Positions 49,935 through 58,696 of a stretch of 64,000 nt of DNA are shown here, piece after piece. This DNA comes from Streptomyces sp. NBC_00247 (lineage in GTDB: Bacteria; Actinomycetota; Actinomycetes; Streptomycetales; Streptomycetaceae). The first letter of the stretch is position 1, and each line of letters begins with the position of its first letter. The notes beneath the pieces are model-generated. The model was not told the origin of the DNA. It saw only the letters and a program-made list of their open reading frames with translations, and ran no database searches. Both the position numbers and the translations under genes were made by a program. The stretch is from the NCBI RefSeq assembly GCF_036188265.1, contig NZ_CP108093.1, forward strand, positions 186,001-250,000, written 5' to 3'.

Positions 49935-50287
49935 CGGACGAACGCCAGGGTTCCGTCGGGGTGGTGGACAGCGTGCTGGTCGCGCTGGCCGACCACACAC
50001 GACGCGAGCTGTTGCAACTGCTCGCCGCACAGGGCGAGGCCACGGCGACGACGCTTGCCGAGAGTCTTCCGATTTCACGACAGGCGGTGGCCAAACACCT
50101 CGCCGTCCTGGACGCCGCCGGACTGGTCTCCGGCAGCCGGGTCGGACGCGAGGTGCGGTACGCGGTGAAGCCGGCGACCCTCGACGCGACGGCGCGGTGG
50201 ATGACCATGCTCGCCGCCGACTGGGATCGGCGTCTGGCGAAGATCAAGCACATCGCCGAGGCAGCGGAACGGCAAGACACCCCGTAG
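49931..50287 (+). CDS. ArsR-family transcriptional regulator
   Basis: GTG 49931 overlaps the preceding stop by four bases. The 118-residue protein has the winged-helix core of ArsR regulators: LADHTRRELLQLLAA, TATTLAESLPISRQAVAKHLAVLDAAGLV and the wing SRVGREVRY. There is no metal-binding cysteine motif, so it is not an arsenic sensor; it fits the SRPBCC-linked ArsR group. The four inverted repeats upstream of its operon are its likely targets, giving autoregulation and possibly control of the divergent VOC gene. Confidence 0.9.
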   Translation: MTDERQGSVGVVDSVLVALADHTRRELLQLLAAQGEATATTLAESLPISRQAVAKHLAVLDAAGLVSGSRVGREVRYAVKPATLDATARWMTMLAADWDRRLAKIKHIAEAAERQDTP

Positions 50288-50300
50288 ACCCTGTCGTCCT

Positions 50301-50346
50301 GTTCCCGTCGTTCGCACGGCCCACCCTCCGGGCGAACGACGGGAAC
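50301..50346 (+). terminator. Terminator after arsR-type gene
   Basis: GTTCCCGTCGTTCGC and GCGAACGACGGGAAC form a perfect 15-bp stem with a 16-base loop, 13 bases past the stop codon. Confidence 0.7.
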
Positions 50347-50517
50347 GGGGCGGCAGCCCCCAGCACTCCCCCAGCTCCAGGTCACCCCGGCGAGGCACCG
50401 GATTGACGGCCGGTCAGGCGTCGGTCCGGCGCTCGGTGACGCGTGCCGCCGGGCGGCACGGTCGGCCGACGCGGTGACTGTTCACGAAATCGGACTCTCG
50501 ATCGAGGGAACCATCTC

Positions 50518-51954
50518 ATGACGACCGACGCAGGTAAGAGCGAAGCGAGCTCAGCTCCACGTTTCACCAGCAGGGAACGGATGATCCTATTCCTCCTGCT
50601 CGGGTCCGGATTCATGCTGTCAGTCGACTTCTCGATCCTCAACGTCGCGCTGCCCGAGGTCGGCGCGGGCGTCGGGCTGGGGCTGTCCGGGCTGCCCTGG
50701 GTCACCTCGGCCTACGCCCTCCCCGCGGCGGGCTTCGCCCTCCTCTTCGGACGGATGGGCGACCTGTTCGGCCGCCGCCGGCTCTTCATATCGGGGCTGG
50801 CGCTGCTCAGCGCAGCCTCGCTGCTCGGCGGATTCGCCCAGAACCCCGAAGTACTGCTGACCGCCCGCGCACTGCAGGGCTTCGCCACCGCGATGGCGAT
50901 CCCCGCGTCACTGTCCCTGCTCACCAGCACCTTCGCGGAAGGCGCGCACCGAGACCGGGTCCTCGGCCTCAACGGTGCGCTGCTCTCCGGCGGCTTCACG
51001 GTCGGCGCGCTGGTCGGCGGAGTCCTCGTCAGCCTGCTCAGTTGGCGAGCCGCGTTCTTCATCAACGTCCCGGTGGCGGTGGTCATCCTGGCGTTCACCC
51101 CCTCGCTGATCAGGGAGAGCAGCGTCCCCGACCGGGTGAAGCTGGACGTGCCCGGGGCGGTGACCGCGGCCGGCGGTCTGCTGGCCGTCATCTACGCGGT
51201 CATCGAGACGAACATCTACTCGGGCATCATCGGCGTGGCTCTGCTGGCCTCGTTCTGGATGATCGAGCTCCGTTCACCCGCGCCGCTCGCCCCGGTGCGC
51301 ATCCTCAAGCGGTCCACGGTGAAGTGGGGCAACTACGCGGGGCTCGTGGTCTTCTCCATGGAGACCGCCATGATCTTCCTGATGACGCTCTACCTCCAGA
51401 ACGTCCTGCACTACTCGCCACTGACCACCGGCCTGGTCTTCGGCGTCCCGGGCCTGGCGGCCGTGGTCGCCGGGGTCATCGCCGGGCGCTCCATCGGACG
51501 CCACGGCAGCCGGAAGGTACTGGCCGTGGGCATGTCCGTGCAGGGCCTGGCGATCATTCCGCTGATCTTCCTCGGTACCGACCGGGCGGCGCTCGCGATC
51601 CTGATCCCCGCGCTGTTCATCGGGTTCTTCGGGCATGTGACCTCCATCGTGGCCTACACGGTGACCGGAACCTCCGGCCTGCCCAACGAGGAGCAGGGCC
51701 TGGCAACGGGCATGACCGCGATGACCCAGCAGGTGGCCGTCACGATCGGCATCCCGATCCTGAGCTCGGTCGCCGCCACCCAGGCGGTGGAACTGGACGG
51801 CCTCCACCTCGCGCTGATCGTGGACGTCGTGGTGACCATGGCGAGCATGGTCCTGGTCTGGTTCGGCCTGCGTGCCCGCGGCGCGGACGCTCCGGCGGCG
51901 ACCGTGCCGCTGCCGGGGCAGGCCGACGAGGCGTTGGCCCGTCCGCTGGACTGA
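50518..51954 (+). CDS. MFS exporter, DHA2 (EmrB/QacA) type
   Basis: ATG 50518 follows GAGGGAACC; 478 residues with about 14 transmembrane segments, the DHA2 layout. Motif A reads GRMGDLFGRRRL, and SVDFSILNVALPEVG with LPWVTSAYAL is typical of the first helices. These proton-driven pumps export drugs and cluster products. Placed next to the regulator pair and the enediyne genes, it may export or resist the product; that is inference. It converges with the carotenoid-oxygenase gene through a strong terminator. Confidence 0.88.
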   Translation: MTTDAGKSEASSAPRFTSRERMILFLLLGSGFMLSVDFSILNVALPEVGAGVGLGLSGLPWVTSAYALPAAGFALLFGRMGDLFGRRRLFISGLALLSAASLLGGFAQNPEVLLTARALQGFATAMAIPASLSLLTSTFAEGAHRDRVLGLNGALLSGGFTVGALVGGVLVSLLSWRAAFFINVPVAVVILAFTPSLIRESSVPDRVKLDVPGAVTAAGGLLAVIYAVIETNIYSGIIGVALLASFWMIELRSPAPLAPVRILKRSTVKWGNYAGLVVFSMETAMIFLMTLYLQNVLHYSPLTTGLVFGVPGLAAVVAGVIAGRSIGRHGSRKVLAVGMSVQGLAIIPLIFLGTDRAALAILIPALFIGFFGHVTSIVAYTVTGTSGLPNEEQGLATGMTAMTQQVAVTIGIPILSSVAATQAVELDGLHLALIVDVVVTMASMVLVWFGLRARGADAPAATVPLPGQADEALARPLD

Positions 51955-51963
51955 CACCCGGCC

Positions 51964-51999
51964 CCACGGAGTCGCACTCGGCCGAGTGCGGCTCCGTGG
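51964..51999. terminator. Palindromic terminator between MFS and carotenoid-oxygenase genes
   Basis: An 18-base arm starting CCACGGAGTC pairs with its neighbour with one wobble position and is followed by TTTT on the plus strand. It lies 10 bases past the MFS stop. Confidence 0.8.
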
Positions 52000-52093
52000 T
52001 TTTCCGGGCCGGGTTCCGCCGAGTCCTTGCCGGTGGGCGTGGGCGACCGCCGGGAGGCCGTCCCTGGCGGGGTCTTCGTGGTCCCCGCGCCGC

Positions 52094-53479
52094 TCACCTC
52101 TCCCCCGGCACCCACTGCGCGTGGAAGCCGTGCGGCACCCGGACCGGCAGCGGGACCACGGCGACGGGCGGCCCGGTGAATTCGGCGGTGTCCAGAACCA
52201 CCAGTTCGCTGCGGTCGGCGGCGGGGTCGTACACCAGGGTCAGCAGCCAGCCGTCGGCCTCCGCGGCCCGTGCCTCGCGCGGCAGGAAGACGGGTTCGCC
52301 GGTCAGCCGTCCGCCGGCGAACGCATGACGGTCCGAGCGACCGGTGGTGAGGTCGTGCCGCAGCAGTGCCGGGCCGCAGAGTGCGGCGCCCTGGCCCGCG
52401 TCGAGTTCGACGGTGAAGGCGTACCGGTACCGCCGCCCCGTGTACCGCTCGTCGATCAGCGGGAACTCCTGTACCCGGCTGTCCAGTTGCCGCTCCGTCA
52501 CGACGTTCTCGAGCGGATCGAGGGTCCAGCGCCACAGGGCGGGCGCCGACTCGCTGGCGTGCAGCCGGTCACGGTCGAAGGCCCGCTCGTGGCGGATCAC
52601 GTCCACGGTGATCCGGCCGTCGCCCTCTTCGTAGGAGTTGACCGGGTGGAAGACGAAGCAGGGTGCGACATCGAGCCAGAGTGCGGCCGCGGCCGTGCCG
52701 TCGCGGGGCACGATCCCGATCCGGGCAGCGTGGTCGTGCTGCCAGGAGTAGGGCACGGGCGAGCCGGCCCGCGCCTCGGCGGGGTCGTGCGTCACCGGCA
52801 GGTCGAAGAGGACGGCGTGGCGTTCGGTGAGGGAGAAAGAGTGCATCCAGGGGCGGCCCTTGACCGGGATCGGCAGCGTTTCGCGGACCCGGCCCGCGAC
52901 GTCGAGGGTGAGCAGGACCGCCTCGTCCCTCGCGTGGTCGGTCGCGACCGCGAGGAGTTCGCCGGTGACCGGGTCGGTCAGGGGGTGCGCGCAGAAGCCG
53001 CCGGGGAGGGTGCCGTCGAAGTCGGTGCGGGCGCGGGTGGCGAGGCCGGAGTCGAGGACGAGCGGCAGGGCGGTGGCGGCGGCCACGGCCAGGGTGCGGC
53101 CGGCGTGCCGGACCAGGTTCGCGTTGACGTTGTCGTCCGGTCCGTTGCGGGGCCCGGGAGTGGGCAGCTCGTTGAGCGCGCCGCTGATCGCGTCGGTCCG
53201 CAGCCAGCGGTTGCGGTACGACAGCGCGCGGCCGCCGCCCAGCCGGATCGCGTGCACCATGCCGTCGCCCCCCAGGGCGTGGTCGACGGCGGGGTCGTGG
53301 GTGCCCCGGGTGTTGGGCCCGATCCGCAGGAATGTTCCGTCGAGCTGCGGCGGCAGCGTGCCGCGTACCGTCAGTTCCGTGTGTTCGGTCTCGGTCGGCA
53401 CCGGCTGGTAGCCGCGCCCGAGAAGGTGCACCGTGGGGTGCGGGAGTGTGCCGCCGACAGGGTCAGTGGTGCGAGGCAT
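52094..53479 (-). CDS. Carotenoid oxygenase (RPE65/CCD family)
   Basis: The 461-residue protein starts with GGAGGAGG just before ATG 53479. Family marks are TVRGTLPPQLDGTFLRIGPN, GGDGMVHAIRL, the His-bearing WMHSFSLTERHAVLFDLP and CFVFHPVNSYEE, consistent with the four-His iron site of a seven-bladed propeller. These enzymes cleave a C=C bond of polyenes or stilbenes with O2. No carotenoid genes are nearby; a substrate among polyene PKS products or aryl-alkenes is possible. It diverges from a TetR gene with a palindrome between. Confidence 0.87.
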   Translation of the reverse strand: MPRTTDPVGGTLPHPTVHLLGRGYQPVPTETEHTELTVRGTLPPQLDGTFLRIGPNTRGTHDPAVDHALGGDGMVHAIRLGGGRALSYRNRWLRTDAISGALNELPTPGPRNGPDDNVNANLVRHAGRTLAVAAATALPLVLDSGLATRARTDFDGTLPGGFCAHPLTDPVTGELLAVATDHARDEAVLLTLDVAGRVRETLPIPVKGRPWMHSFSLTERHAVLFDLPVTHDPAEARAGSPVPYSWQHDHAARIGIVPRDGTAAAALWLDVAPCFVFHPVNSYEEGDGRITVDVIRHERAFDRDRLHASESAPALWRWTLDPLENVVTERQLDSRVQEFPLIDERYTGRRYRYAFTVELDAGQGAALCGPALLRHDLTTGRSDRHAFAGGRLTGEPVFLPREARAAEADGWLLTLVYDPAADRSELVVLDTAEFTGPPVAVVPLPVRVPHGFHAQWVPGER

Positions 53480-53505
53480 GGCCGCCTCCTCCGTTGAGTA
53501 TCATC

Positions 53506-53515
53506 GTTACGTAAC
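53506..53515. promoter_or_regulatory. Candidate TetR operator
   Basis: The perfect palindrome GTTACGTAAC sits 27 bases upstream of the oxygenase start and 45 bases before the TetR start, with two CGTCAC copies just beyond. Central placement in a divergent region is typical for TetR autoregulation. Confidence 0.5.
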
Positions 53516-53559
53516 ACCGTCACGGAATAGCGTCACAGCCGCCCTCCATACTGTCAAGG

Positions 53560-54210
53560 GTGAGCCCACGCCGAGTTGACCCGAACCTCCGTCCCCAACT
53601 CATCGACGCCGCGGCGAAGCTGCTCGGCGAGGAGGGGCCGGCCGCCCTGTCCACCCGCAAGCTGGCAGCCATGGTGGGCACCTCGACCACGGCCGTCTAC
53701 ACACACTTCGGCGGTATGGACGACCTGGTGCGAGCGATGGTCCACGAGGGGTTCAGGCTGCTCGGCGACCGGATGGGGGCGGTCGAGGAGAGCGACGACC
53801 CGGTTGCCGACGTGCTCGCCCTCGGCTGGGCGTACCGGGACAACGCCCGGGAACACTGGCACCTGTACAACGTGATGTTCGGCGGATCGGGCCTCAGTGG
53901 CTTCTCCCTCACCGACGCCGACCGGCAGCACGGCCGCTACACCCTGGAAATCCTCGTCGGAGCGGTCAAGCGCTGCGCCGCGACCGGCCGCTTCCGTCCC
54001 TTCGACCCCGAACTGGTCGCCCATCAGCTGTGGATCGCCCTGCACGGACTGGTCACCCTGGACCTCGGCGGCTACCTGGTCGAGCCCAACACCGCGGATG
54101 TCTGCTTCGAGGCACAGGTGGGCGGAATGATCCTGGGCGCGGGGGACGACCCTCAGCGCGCCCAGGAGTCCCTGGCCAGAGCCACGCGACGGCGGCTGCG
54201 GACCCAGTAG
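53560..54210 (+). CDS. TetR-family regulator
   Basis: The 216-residue protein has a TetR helix-turn-helix at about 25-50 (LSTRKLAAMVGTSTTAVYTHFGG) and an all-helical ligand domain of the WHG type. The GTG start has AAGG only two bases upstream, so translation may be weak or leaderless. It lies divergent from the carotenoid-oxygenase gene, which it probably represses. Its last ten codons are inside the left arm of a 28-bp hairpin. Confidence 0.87.
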   Translation: MSPRRVDPNLRPQLIDAAAKLLGEEGPAALSTRKLAAMVGTSTTAVYTHFGGMDDLVRAMVHEGFRLLGDRMGAVEESDDPVADVLALGWAYRDNAREHWHLYNVMFGGSGLSGFSLTDADRQHGRYTLEILVGAVKRCAATGRFRPFDPELVAHQLWIALHGLVTLDLGGYLVEPNTADVCFEAQVGGMILGAGDDPQRAQESLARATRRRLRTQ

Positions 54211-54237
54211 GGTCCGCAGCCGCCGTCGCGTGGCTCT
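54178..54237. terminator. 28-bp perfect hairpin overlapping the TetR stop
   Basis: The arms 54,178-54,205 and 54,210-54,237 are exact complements with an AGTA loop. The left arm codes for the end of the TetR protein; the TAG stop lies at the loop and first base of the right arm. It separates two converging genes. Confidence 0.85.
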
Positions 54238-54259
54238 GCCGGAACGGAAGAGAAACCCG

Positions 54260-55228
54260 CTACGCGTTCCAGGGAGCCGTCGGGAACCATATGTAATCGA
54301 ACCTGCCCAGCATCCGGATGTCCCAGTAGACGACCGTGAACGCGCCGGCCACCAGGAACGCGGACGCGGTGAGCGTCGCCACCCGGCCCGGCTTGGTGGC
54401 CAGCCAGCGCTGGACGGGCCGGCTGAGGGTGTAGGACAGGAGCAGGAAGAGCACCGCCATCACCACGAAGTTGCCGATGGACTGGAGCGAGAAGGCGACT
54501 GCCCCGTAGAGCGGGTTGTGTTCCTCGGCCGCCTGCCGGAACAGGTTACGGAACAGCGGGTAGGGGCGGCCGATCAGGAAGGCGCCGACCATGACGCCGA
54601 TCAGCACCAGCGGAGCGTTCGGGTGCCGGCGCGAGACTGCCGCCAGCGGGTCGGGGATCAGACCGGCGGCGGCCAGCCCGAGCACCAGCATGAACAGGCC
54701 GAGCACGCCGTACACGATCATGGCCTGGGCGATTCGGGGTGAGATGCCGTGCGTCTGCGCCGTCGAGAACTGGGGCATGTGGGTGCCGACGAGACCGACC
54801 AGTACCCCGTATGCAGCCGAGACCGGCAGCATGCCGGCCGCCATCCAGCCCAGCGGCCGCAGCGCGTGTGCCAGCCGCTGACGGCTGGTCAGGCTGATCT
54901 GCCCGACCAGCGGGCCCACCGTTCCGAACACGGCCACGTTGCAGGCCGTGAAGGAGCCTGCCAGCCCGGACACCAGGGCGAAGAGCACCCCGGAGGCGAT
55001 GCCGGACAGCGGCGTGTCCTTGGCGTCGTGGCCGAGCAGTTGGCTGGCGGTGCGGAAGCCGATTTCGTCGTCCGCCAGCTTCGAGGACCATGCGTAGGCG
55101 ATCAGCAGGCCGCCGAGCACGCTGAGCACGAGGAGCAGGCCCCGGCGGCGCGGGAACAGGCCGTTGACGAAGAGCGATGTGGCGTGCGGCGGTGCCGTCG
55201 AGACCGGAGCGGAGGTGGTGTCGGTCAC
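54260..55228 (-). CDS. Polytopic membrane protein of the enediyne region
   Basis: This is a 322-residue protein with about seven or eight hydrophobic segments and short loops. GLAGSFTACNVAVFG in the second segment recalls CcdA/DsbD-type membrane proteins, whose Cys would sit in the helix; only one Cys is present here. Enediyne loci carry a membrane protein of this length (UnbU), but I cannot confirm that match from the sequence. The gene is divergent from the DUF1702 gene across 268 bases with no clear promoter. ATG 55228 has AGGAGACC upstream. Confidence 0.65.
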   Translation of the reverse strand: MTDTTSAPVSTAPPHATSLFVNGLFPRRRGLLLVLSVLGGLLIAYAWSSKLADDEIGFRTASQLLGHDAKDTPLSGIASGVLFALVSGLAGSFTACNVAVFGTVGPLVGQISLTSRQRLAHALRPLGWMAAGMLPVSAAYGVLVGLVGTHMPQFSTAQTHGISPRIAQAMIVYGVLGLFMLVLGLAAAGLIPDPLAAVSRRHPNAPLVLIGVMVGAFLIGRPYPLFRNLFRQAAEEHNPLYGAVAFSLQSIGNFVVMAVLFLLLSYTLSRPVQRWLATKPGRVATLTASAFLVAGAFTVVYWDIRMLGRFDYIWFPTAPWNA

Positions 55229-55496
55229 GTGAGGTCTCCTCTGTCGCAGGATGGTGCGGGAACCGGTGCACGAGGTCCGCGATCTCGGCCGCTCCCGTTC
55301 GGGGTGGCCCTACGCGAGACCTCGGAAATGGGGACGTGCGGGCAACGCGACTGATTGTCGGGACCCGACCCGTTCACTGCCTACTCCTGAATTGCCCGGT
55401 ACCGGCACGGCAGAAGTAGTGGCGCGGGCCGGAGAACCGGAGCATGTAACCGGAGAGCTGCGGCCGTCCGGGCGCGCGGCGGGCTGGAGGGCAACG

Positions 55497-56480
55497 ATGA
55501 GCGCGAGCTGGCGAGCGGTCAGGCGCCGTCTGATGACACCGAGCCACGACGAGACCAAGCTGTCGACACGGGGCTTCCACGAGAAGAGCCCCGAGGCGCG
55601 GGAGACGCTCGAAACGGTCGGGGCGACCTTCCTCGACGGGTACGCGTTCGCCGTCGAGGCGCGCGACCAGGACGAGGCGCACCAACGGCTGGAGCGGATC
55701 CCGGTGCGGTTCCGCGGCTTCGCCTACGAGGGCGCGGCGATGGGACTGGCCATGCTGGACGGACTTCCGGTACCCGGGAAAGGCCGCATATCGACCTTCC
55801 TGGCGGGCCACGGCGCCCCGCACGACTACATGGTGCACGTCGGGGTCGGCTGGGCGATGGCCCGGCTGCCCCGCTTCCGGTGGGCGTCCATCGCGCCCGC
55901 CGACCCACTGCTGCGCTGGCTGGCCCTGGACGGATACGGCTTCCACCAGGCTTACTTCCGTACCCAGCGCTATGTGCGCGAGCAGTACCGGGACCCGTCC
56001 TTCCGGTGGCCCGGCGACGAGACCCGGCGGTACGCCGGGCACGCCGTCGACCAGGGCATCGGACGGGCGCTCTGGTTCATCGGCGGCACCGACCCGGCCG
56101 TGGTCGCGGACCTGGTGGACGGTTTCGCGGCGGACCGGCATGCCGACCTCTACAGCGGGGTCGGTCTGGCCGCCTGCTACGCCGGCGGTGCCGACGAGGC
56201 CGAGTTGCTGTACCTGCTCGAACGGGCGGGCCGCTACCGGCCGCAACTCGCCCAGGGCGCGGCCTTCGCCTCGACGACCCGGGTGGAGTCGGGACTGCTG
56301 ACACCGCACACCGAAATGGCCGCGCGACTGCTCTGCGGCATGCCCCCGCAGCAAGTCACCGAGGTCTGCTCGCGGGCCCGGCCCAACCCCGTCGTGGACG
56401 ACCGGCTGACGGCGTACGAGGTATGGCGCCGGGAGATCGCCCAGCGGGTCTCCAGCGACGCTCCCGAGGCGCGGGCATGA
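55497..56480 (+). CDS. DUF1702 enediyne-cluster protein (UnbL-like)
   Basis: ATG 55497 has GGAGGG 5 bases upstream; 327 residues. Blocks such as RRGFHEKSPEAR-like STRGFHEKSPEARE, RIPVRFRGFAYEGAAMGLAMLD, LDGYGFHQAYF and IGRALWFIGG fit DUF1702, a family found beside enediyne PKS genes and matching UnbL in length. There is no assigned reaction, and no signal peptide or membrane segment. Its stop overlaps the P450 start (ATGA), so they are co-translated. This is one of the three indicators that the right end is an enediyne locus. Confidence 0.82.
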   Translation: MSASWRAVRRRLMTPSHDETKLSTRGFHEKSPEARETLETVGATFLDGYAFAVEARDQDEAHQRLERIPVRFRGFAYEGAAMGLAMLDGLPVPGKGRISTFLAGHGAPHDYMVHVGVGWAMARLPRFRWASIAPADPLLRWLALDGYGFHQAYFRTQRYVREQYRDPSFRWPGDETRRYAGHAVDQGIGRALWFIGGTDPAVVADLVDGFAADRHADLYSGVGLAACYAGGADEAELLYLLERAGRYRPQLAQGAAFASTTRVESGLLTPHTEMAARLLCGMPPQQVTEVCSRARPNPVVDDRLTAYEVWRREIAQRVSSDAPEARA

Positions 56481-57874
56481 CCGGCGTGGACTCGGTACCG
56501 GCCCCGGTCCTGCCGAGCGGCGGCCGCCCGCGGCGGCCCCCGGGGCCGTCGCGGGCGAGCACCCCGGTGCTCCTGGCCCGGATGGCCTCCGACCGGCTGG
56601 CCGTGATGAGCGAGGCGGCGGCCACCTATGGCGACGCGGTACGTCTGCCGCTCGGCCCCAAGACCCTGTACTTCTTCAACCACCCCGACCACGTCCGCCG
56701 GGTGCTGACCGACAACAGCGCCAACTACCACAAGGGCATCGGCCTGGTGCACGCCCGGCGCGCGCTCGGCAACGGCCTGCTGACCAGTGAGGGCCCGCTG
56801 TGGCGAGCCCAGCGCAAGGTGATCCAGCCGGCGTTCCAGCCGCGCCGCATCACCCGGCAGATCGAGGCCATCGGCGAGGAGGCGCTGCTGCTGGCGGACC
56901 GGCTGAGGCTGTCGGTGGGCGCGGGAGCGGTGGACATCCGGCAGGAGATGACCGGGCTCACCCTCGGGGTGCTCGGCCGCTCGCTGCTGGACGCGGACCT
57001 GGGCGCGTACGAATCCATCGGCGAGGCCTTCGAAATCGTTCAGGACCAGGCCGTCTTCGAGATGATGAGCCTGAGTTCGGTGCCCACCTGGGTGCCGCTG
57101 CCCCTGCAACTGAGGTTCCGCAAGGCGCGAGCCGAACTGAACCGGATCGTGGCCGCGCTCGCCCAGGAGCGGGAACAGCACCCGGCTTCCGACGGCAGCC
57201 GCGACGACGTGCTCTCGCGCCTCATCGACGCGACGGCCGACGAGCGGGATCCGGCGGTCCGGCAGCACCGGATGCGCGACGAGCTGATCACCCTGCTGCT
57301 CGCCGGGCACGACACCACCGCCAGCACCCTCAACTGGGCACTGTACCTGCTGGACCGGCACCCGGAAGCGGGCGACCGGGTACGCGCCGAGGTCGACGAG
57401 GTGCTGGGCCACCGGCTGCCCACCATCGACGACTTCCACCGGCTCACGTACACGTCGATGGTGCTCCAGGAGGTGATGCGGCTGTACCCGGCGGTGTGGC
57501 TGCTGCCGCGCAAGGCGCTGGCGGCGGACGAGATCGGGGGCTTCAGGGTGCCGGCCGGCGCCGATGTGGTGCTGTGCCCCTACACACTGCACCGGCACCC
57601 GGACTTCTGGGAGGACCCGGACCGGTTCGACCCGGAACGGTTCGCCCCGGGCCGCTCCGCGGGCCGGCACCGGTACAGCTACGTACCGTTCGGTGCGGGA
57701 CCGCGGGTCTGTGTCGGCAGCAGCCTGGGGATGATGGAGGCCACGGTGGTGCTCGCCGTCCTGCTGCGCCGGCTGCGGCTGTCGGTCCCCCCGGGCCACG
57801 AGGTACGGGCCGAGCCGATGCTGACCCTGCGGGTCAAGGGCGGTCTGCCGATGACAGTGGAGCCGCGGAACTGA
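56477..57874 (+). CDS. Cytochrome P450
   Basis: ATG 56477 overlaps the DUF1702 stop; 465 residues. P450 marks are the I-helix AGHDTTAS, the E-x-x-R of LQEVMRLYP, PERFAPGR and the haem loop FGAGPRVCVGSSL with the ligand Cys. The length and the AGHDTT helix resemble CYP102-like or class E bacterial P450s rather than the short CYP105 type. It probably oxidises the enediyne core or its attachment. A strong terminator follows 40 bases after the stop, closing the two-gene operon. Confidence 0.92.
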   Translation: MTGVDSVPAPVLPSGGRPRRPPGPSRASTPVLLARMASDRLAVMSEAAATYGDAVRLPLGPKTLYFFNHPDHVRRVLTDNSANYHKGIGLVHARRALGNGLLTSEGPLWRAQRKVIQPAFQPRRITRQIEAIGEEALLLADRLRLSVGAGAVDIRQEMTGLTLGVLGRSLLDADLGAYESIGEAFEIVQDQAVFEMMSLSSVPTWVPLPLQLRFRKARAELNRIVAALAQEREQHPASDGSRDDVLSRLIDATADERDPAVRQHRMRDELITLLLAGHDTTASTLNWALYLLDRHPEAGDRVRAEVDEVLGHRLPTIDDFHRLTYTSMVLQEVMRLYPAVWLLPRKALAADEIGGFRVPAGADVVLCPYTLHRHPDFWEDPDRFDPERFAPGRSAGRHRYSYVPFGAGPRVCVGSSLGMMEATVVLAVLLRRLRLSVPPGHEVRAEPMLTLRVKGGLPMTVEPRN

Positions 57875-57914
57875 CGGTGCGGCGCCGGCAGCGGCGAGGA
57901 CGGACCGGTCACGT

Positions 57915-57955
57915 GAACGGCCGCCCCGGGCAGCAGTCGCCCGGGGCGGCCGTTC
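57915..57955 (+). terminator. Terminator after the P450 gene
   Basis: GAACGGCCGCCCCGGGC and GCCCGGGGCGGCCGTTC form a perfect 17-bp stem with a 7-base loop. Confidence 0.85.
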
Positions 57956-57974
57956 GCGTTCCGGCGTCCGGCGC

Positions 57975-58057
57975 GGGCTACGGCTACGGGCTACGGGCTA
58001 CGGGCTACGGGCTACGGGCTACGGGCTACGGGCTACGGGCTACGGGCTACGGGCTAC
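57975..58057. repeat. Heptanucleotide tandem repeat (GGGCTAC)n
   Basis: Eleven exact GGGCTAC units plus one shortened GGCTAC lie between the two convergent terminators. The array is non-coding; neighbouring genes end on either side. Slippage during copying would change its length. Confidence 0.95.
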
Positions 58058-58070
58058 GGCGGGCAACGCG

Positions 58071-58103
58071 GGAAGCCCGGCCGGGGTAGCCGGCCGGGCT
58101 TCC
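58071..58103 (-). terminator. Terminator for the PKS/thioesterase/reductase operon
   Basis: GGAAGCCCGGCCGG and CCGGCCGGGCTTCC form a perfect 14-bp stem with a 5-base loop, 15 bases beyond the flavin reductase stop on the minus strand. Confidence 0.8.
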
Positions 58104-58117
58104 TGTTCGCATCGGGG

Positions 58118-58696
58118 TCAGGCGGCGACGCGGCGGAAGGCCCCGCCCAGGAAGAGCAGCGGATCCTCCCCCGACGCGTTGCCCGCGCCCAGAACCGAGC
58201 CCACGAAGATGGTGTGATCCCCCCCGTCGTGGATGGCGCTGAGCCGGCACTCCAGCCATGCCTGGACGTGGCCCAGCACGGGGGCTCCTGTGTACCGGCC
58301 GGGTTCGTGGTCGATGCCGGCGAACTCCGCCGCACCGCGCGGGCGCGAGTGGTCGGCGAAGTGCCGGGCCACCCATTCCTGGTCCCGGCTGAGCACGGAG
58401 ATCGCGAACGCCTGCTCGGCCAGAACGAGTTGGTGGATGGCTGCCGACTTCACGACGCACACCAGCACCTGGGCCGGTTCGAGGGAGACGGAGGTGAAGG
58501 AGTTGGCGGTCATGCCGCGCGGCGCGTCGCGTCCCGCGGTCAGTACGGTCACCCCGGTGGCGAAGCGCCCCAGTACCCCGCGCAGCGCGGGACGGTCGTG
58601 GATGTCCGCCTCGGGCGTCTCCGCGGGAAGCGGCGGCAGGTCGAGCGGACCGGGCAGCGGAACGGAGGCGGATGGGACGATGGACATGTGGATCAC
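58118..58696 (-). CDS. Flavin reductase (two-component monooxygenase partner)
   Basis: GTG 58696 overlaps the thioesterase stop (GTGA), giving 192 residues; ATG 58687 is a second candidate. It has the flavin reductase-like fold: GRFATGVTVLT, GMTANSFTSVSLEPAQVLVCV, FAISVLS and the end LFLGGAFRRV. These enzymes supply FADH2 or FMNH2 to a separate oxygenase. Enediyne clusters commonly include one. The group D flavin monooxygenase at 46,183 is a natural partner in this window. It is last in the operon PKS-thioesterase-reductase. Confidence 0.88.
   Translation of the reverse strand: MIHMSIVPSASVPLPGPLDLPPLPAETPEADIHDRPALRGVLGRFATGVTVLTAGRDAPRGMTANSFTSVSLEPAQVLVCVVKSAAIHQLVLAEQAFAISVLSRDQEWVARHFADHSRPRGAAEFAGIDHEPGRYTGAPVLGHVQAWLECRLSAIHDGGDHTIFVGSVLGAGNASGEDPLLFLGGAFRRVAA

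Noticed and set aside
49931..50287. ArsR gene as an arsenic or metal resistance regulator
   Set aside because: No Cys or His metal-binding motif is visible and the partner is an SRPBCC protein, not a metal transporter or reductase.
54260..55228. Firm assignment of the membrane protein as UnbU
   Set aside because: Length and location fit, but one segment looks more like CcdA-type proteins and I could not verify UnbU motifs by eye.
57975..58057. Could the repeated heptamer be a CRISPR array?
   Set aside because: Units are only 7 bases with no spacers and no cas genes are present.
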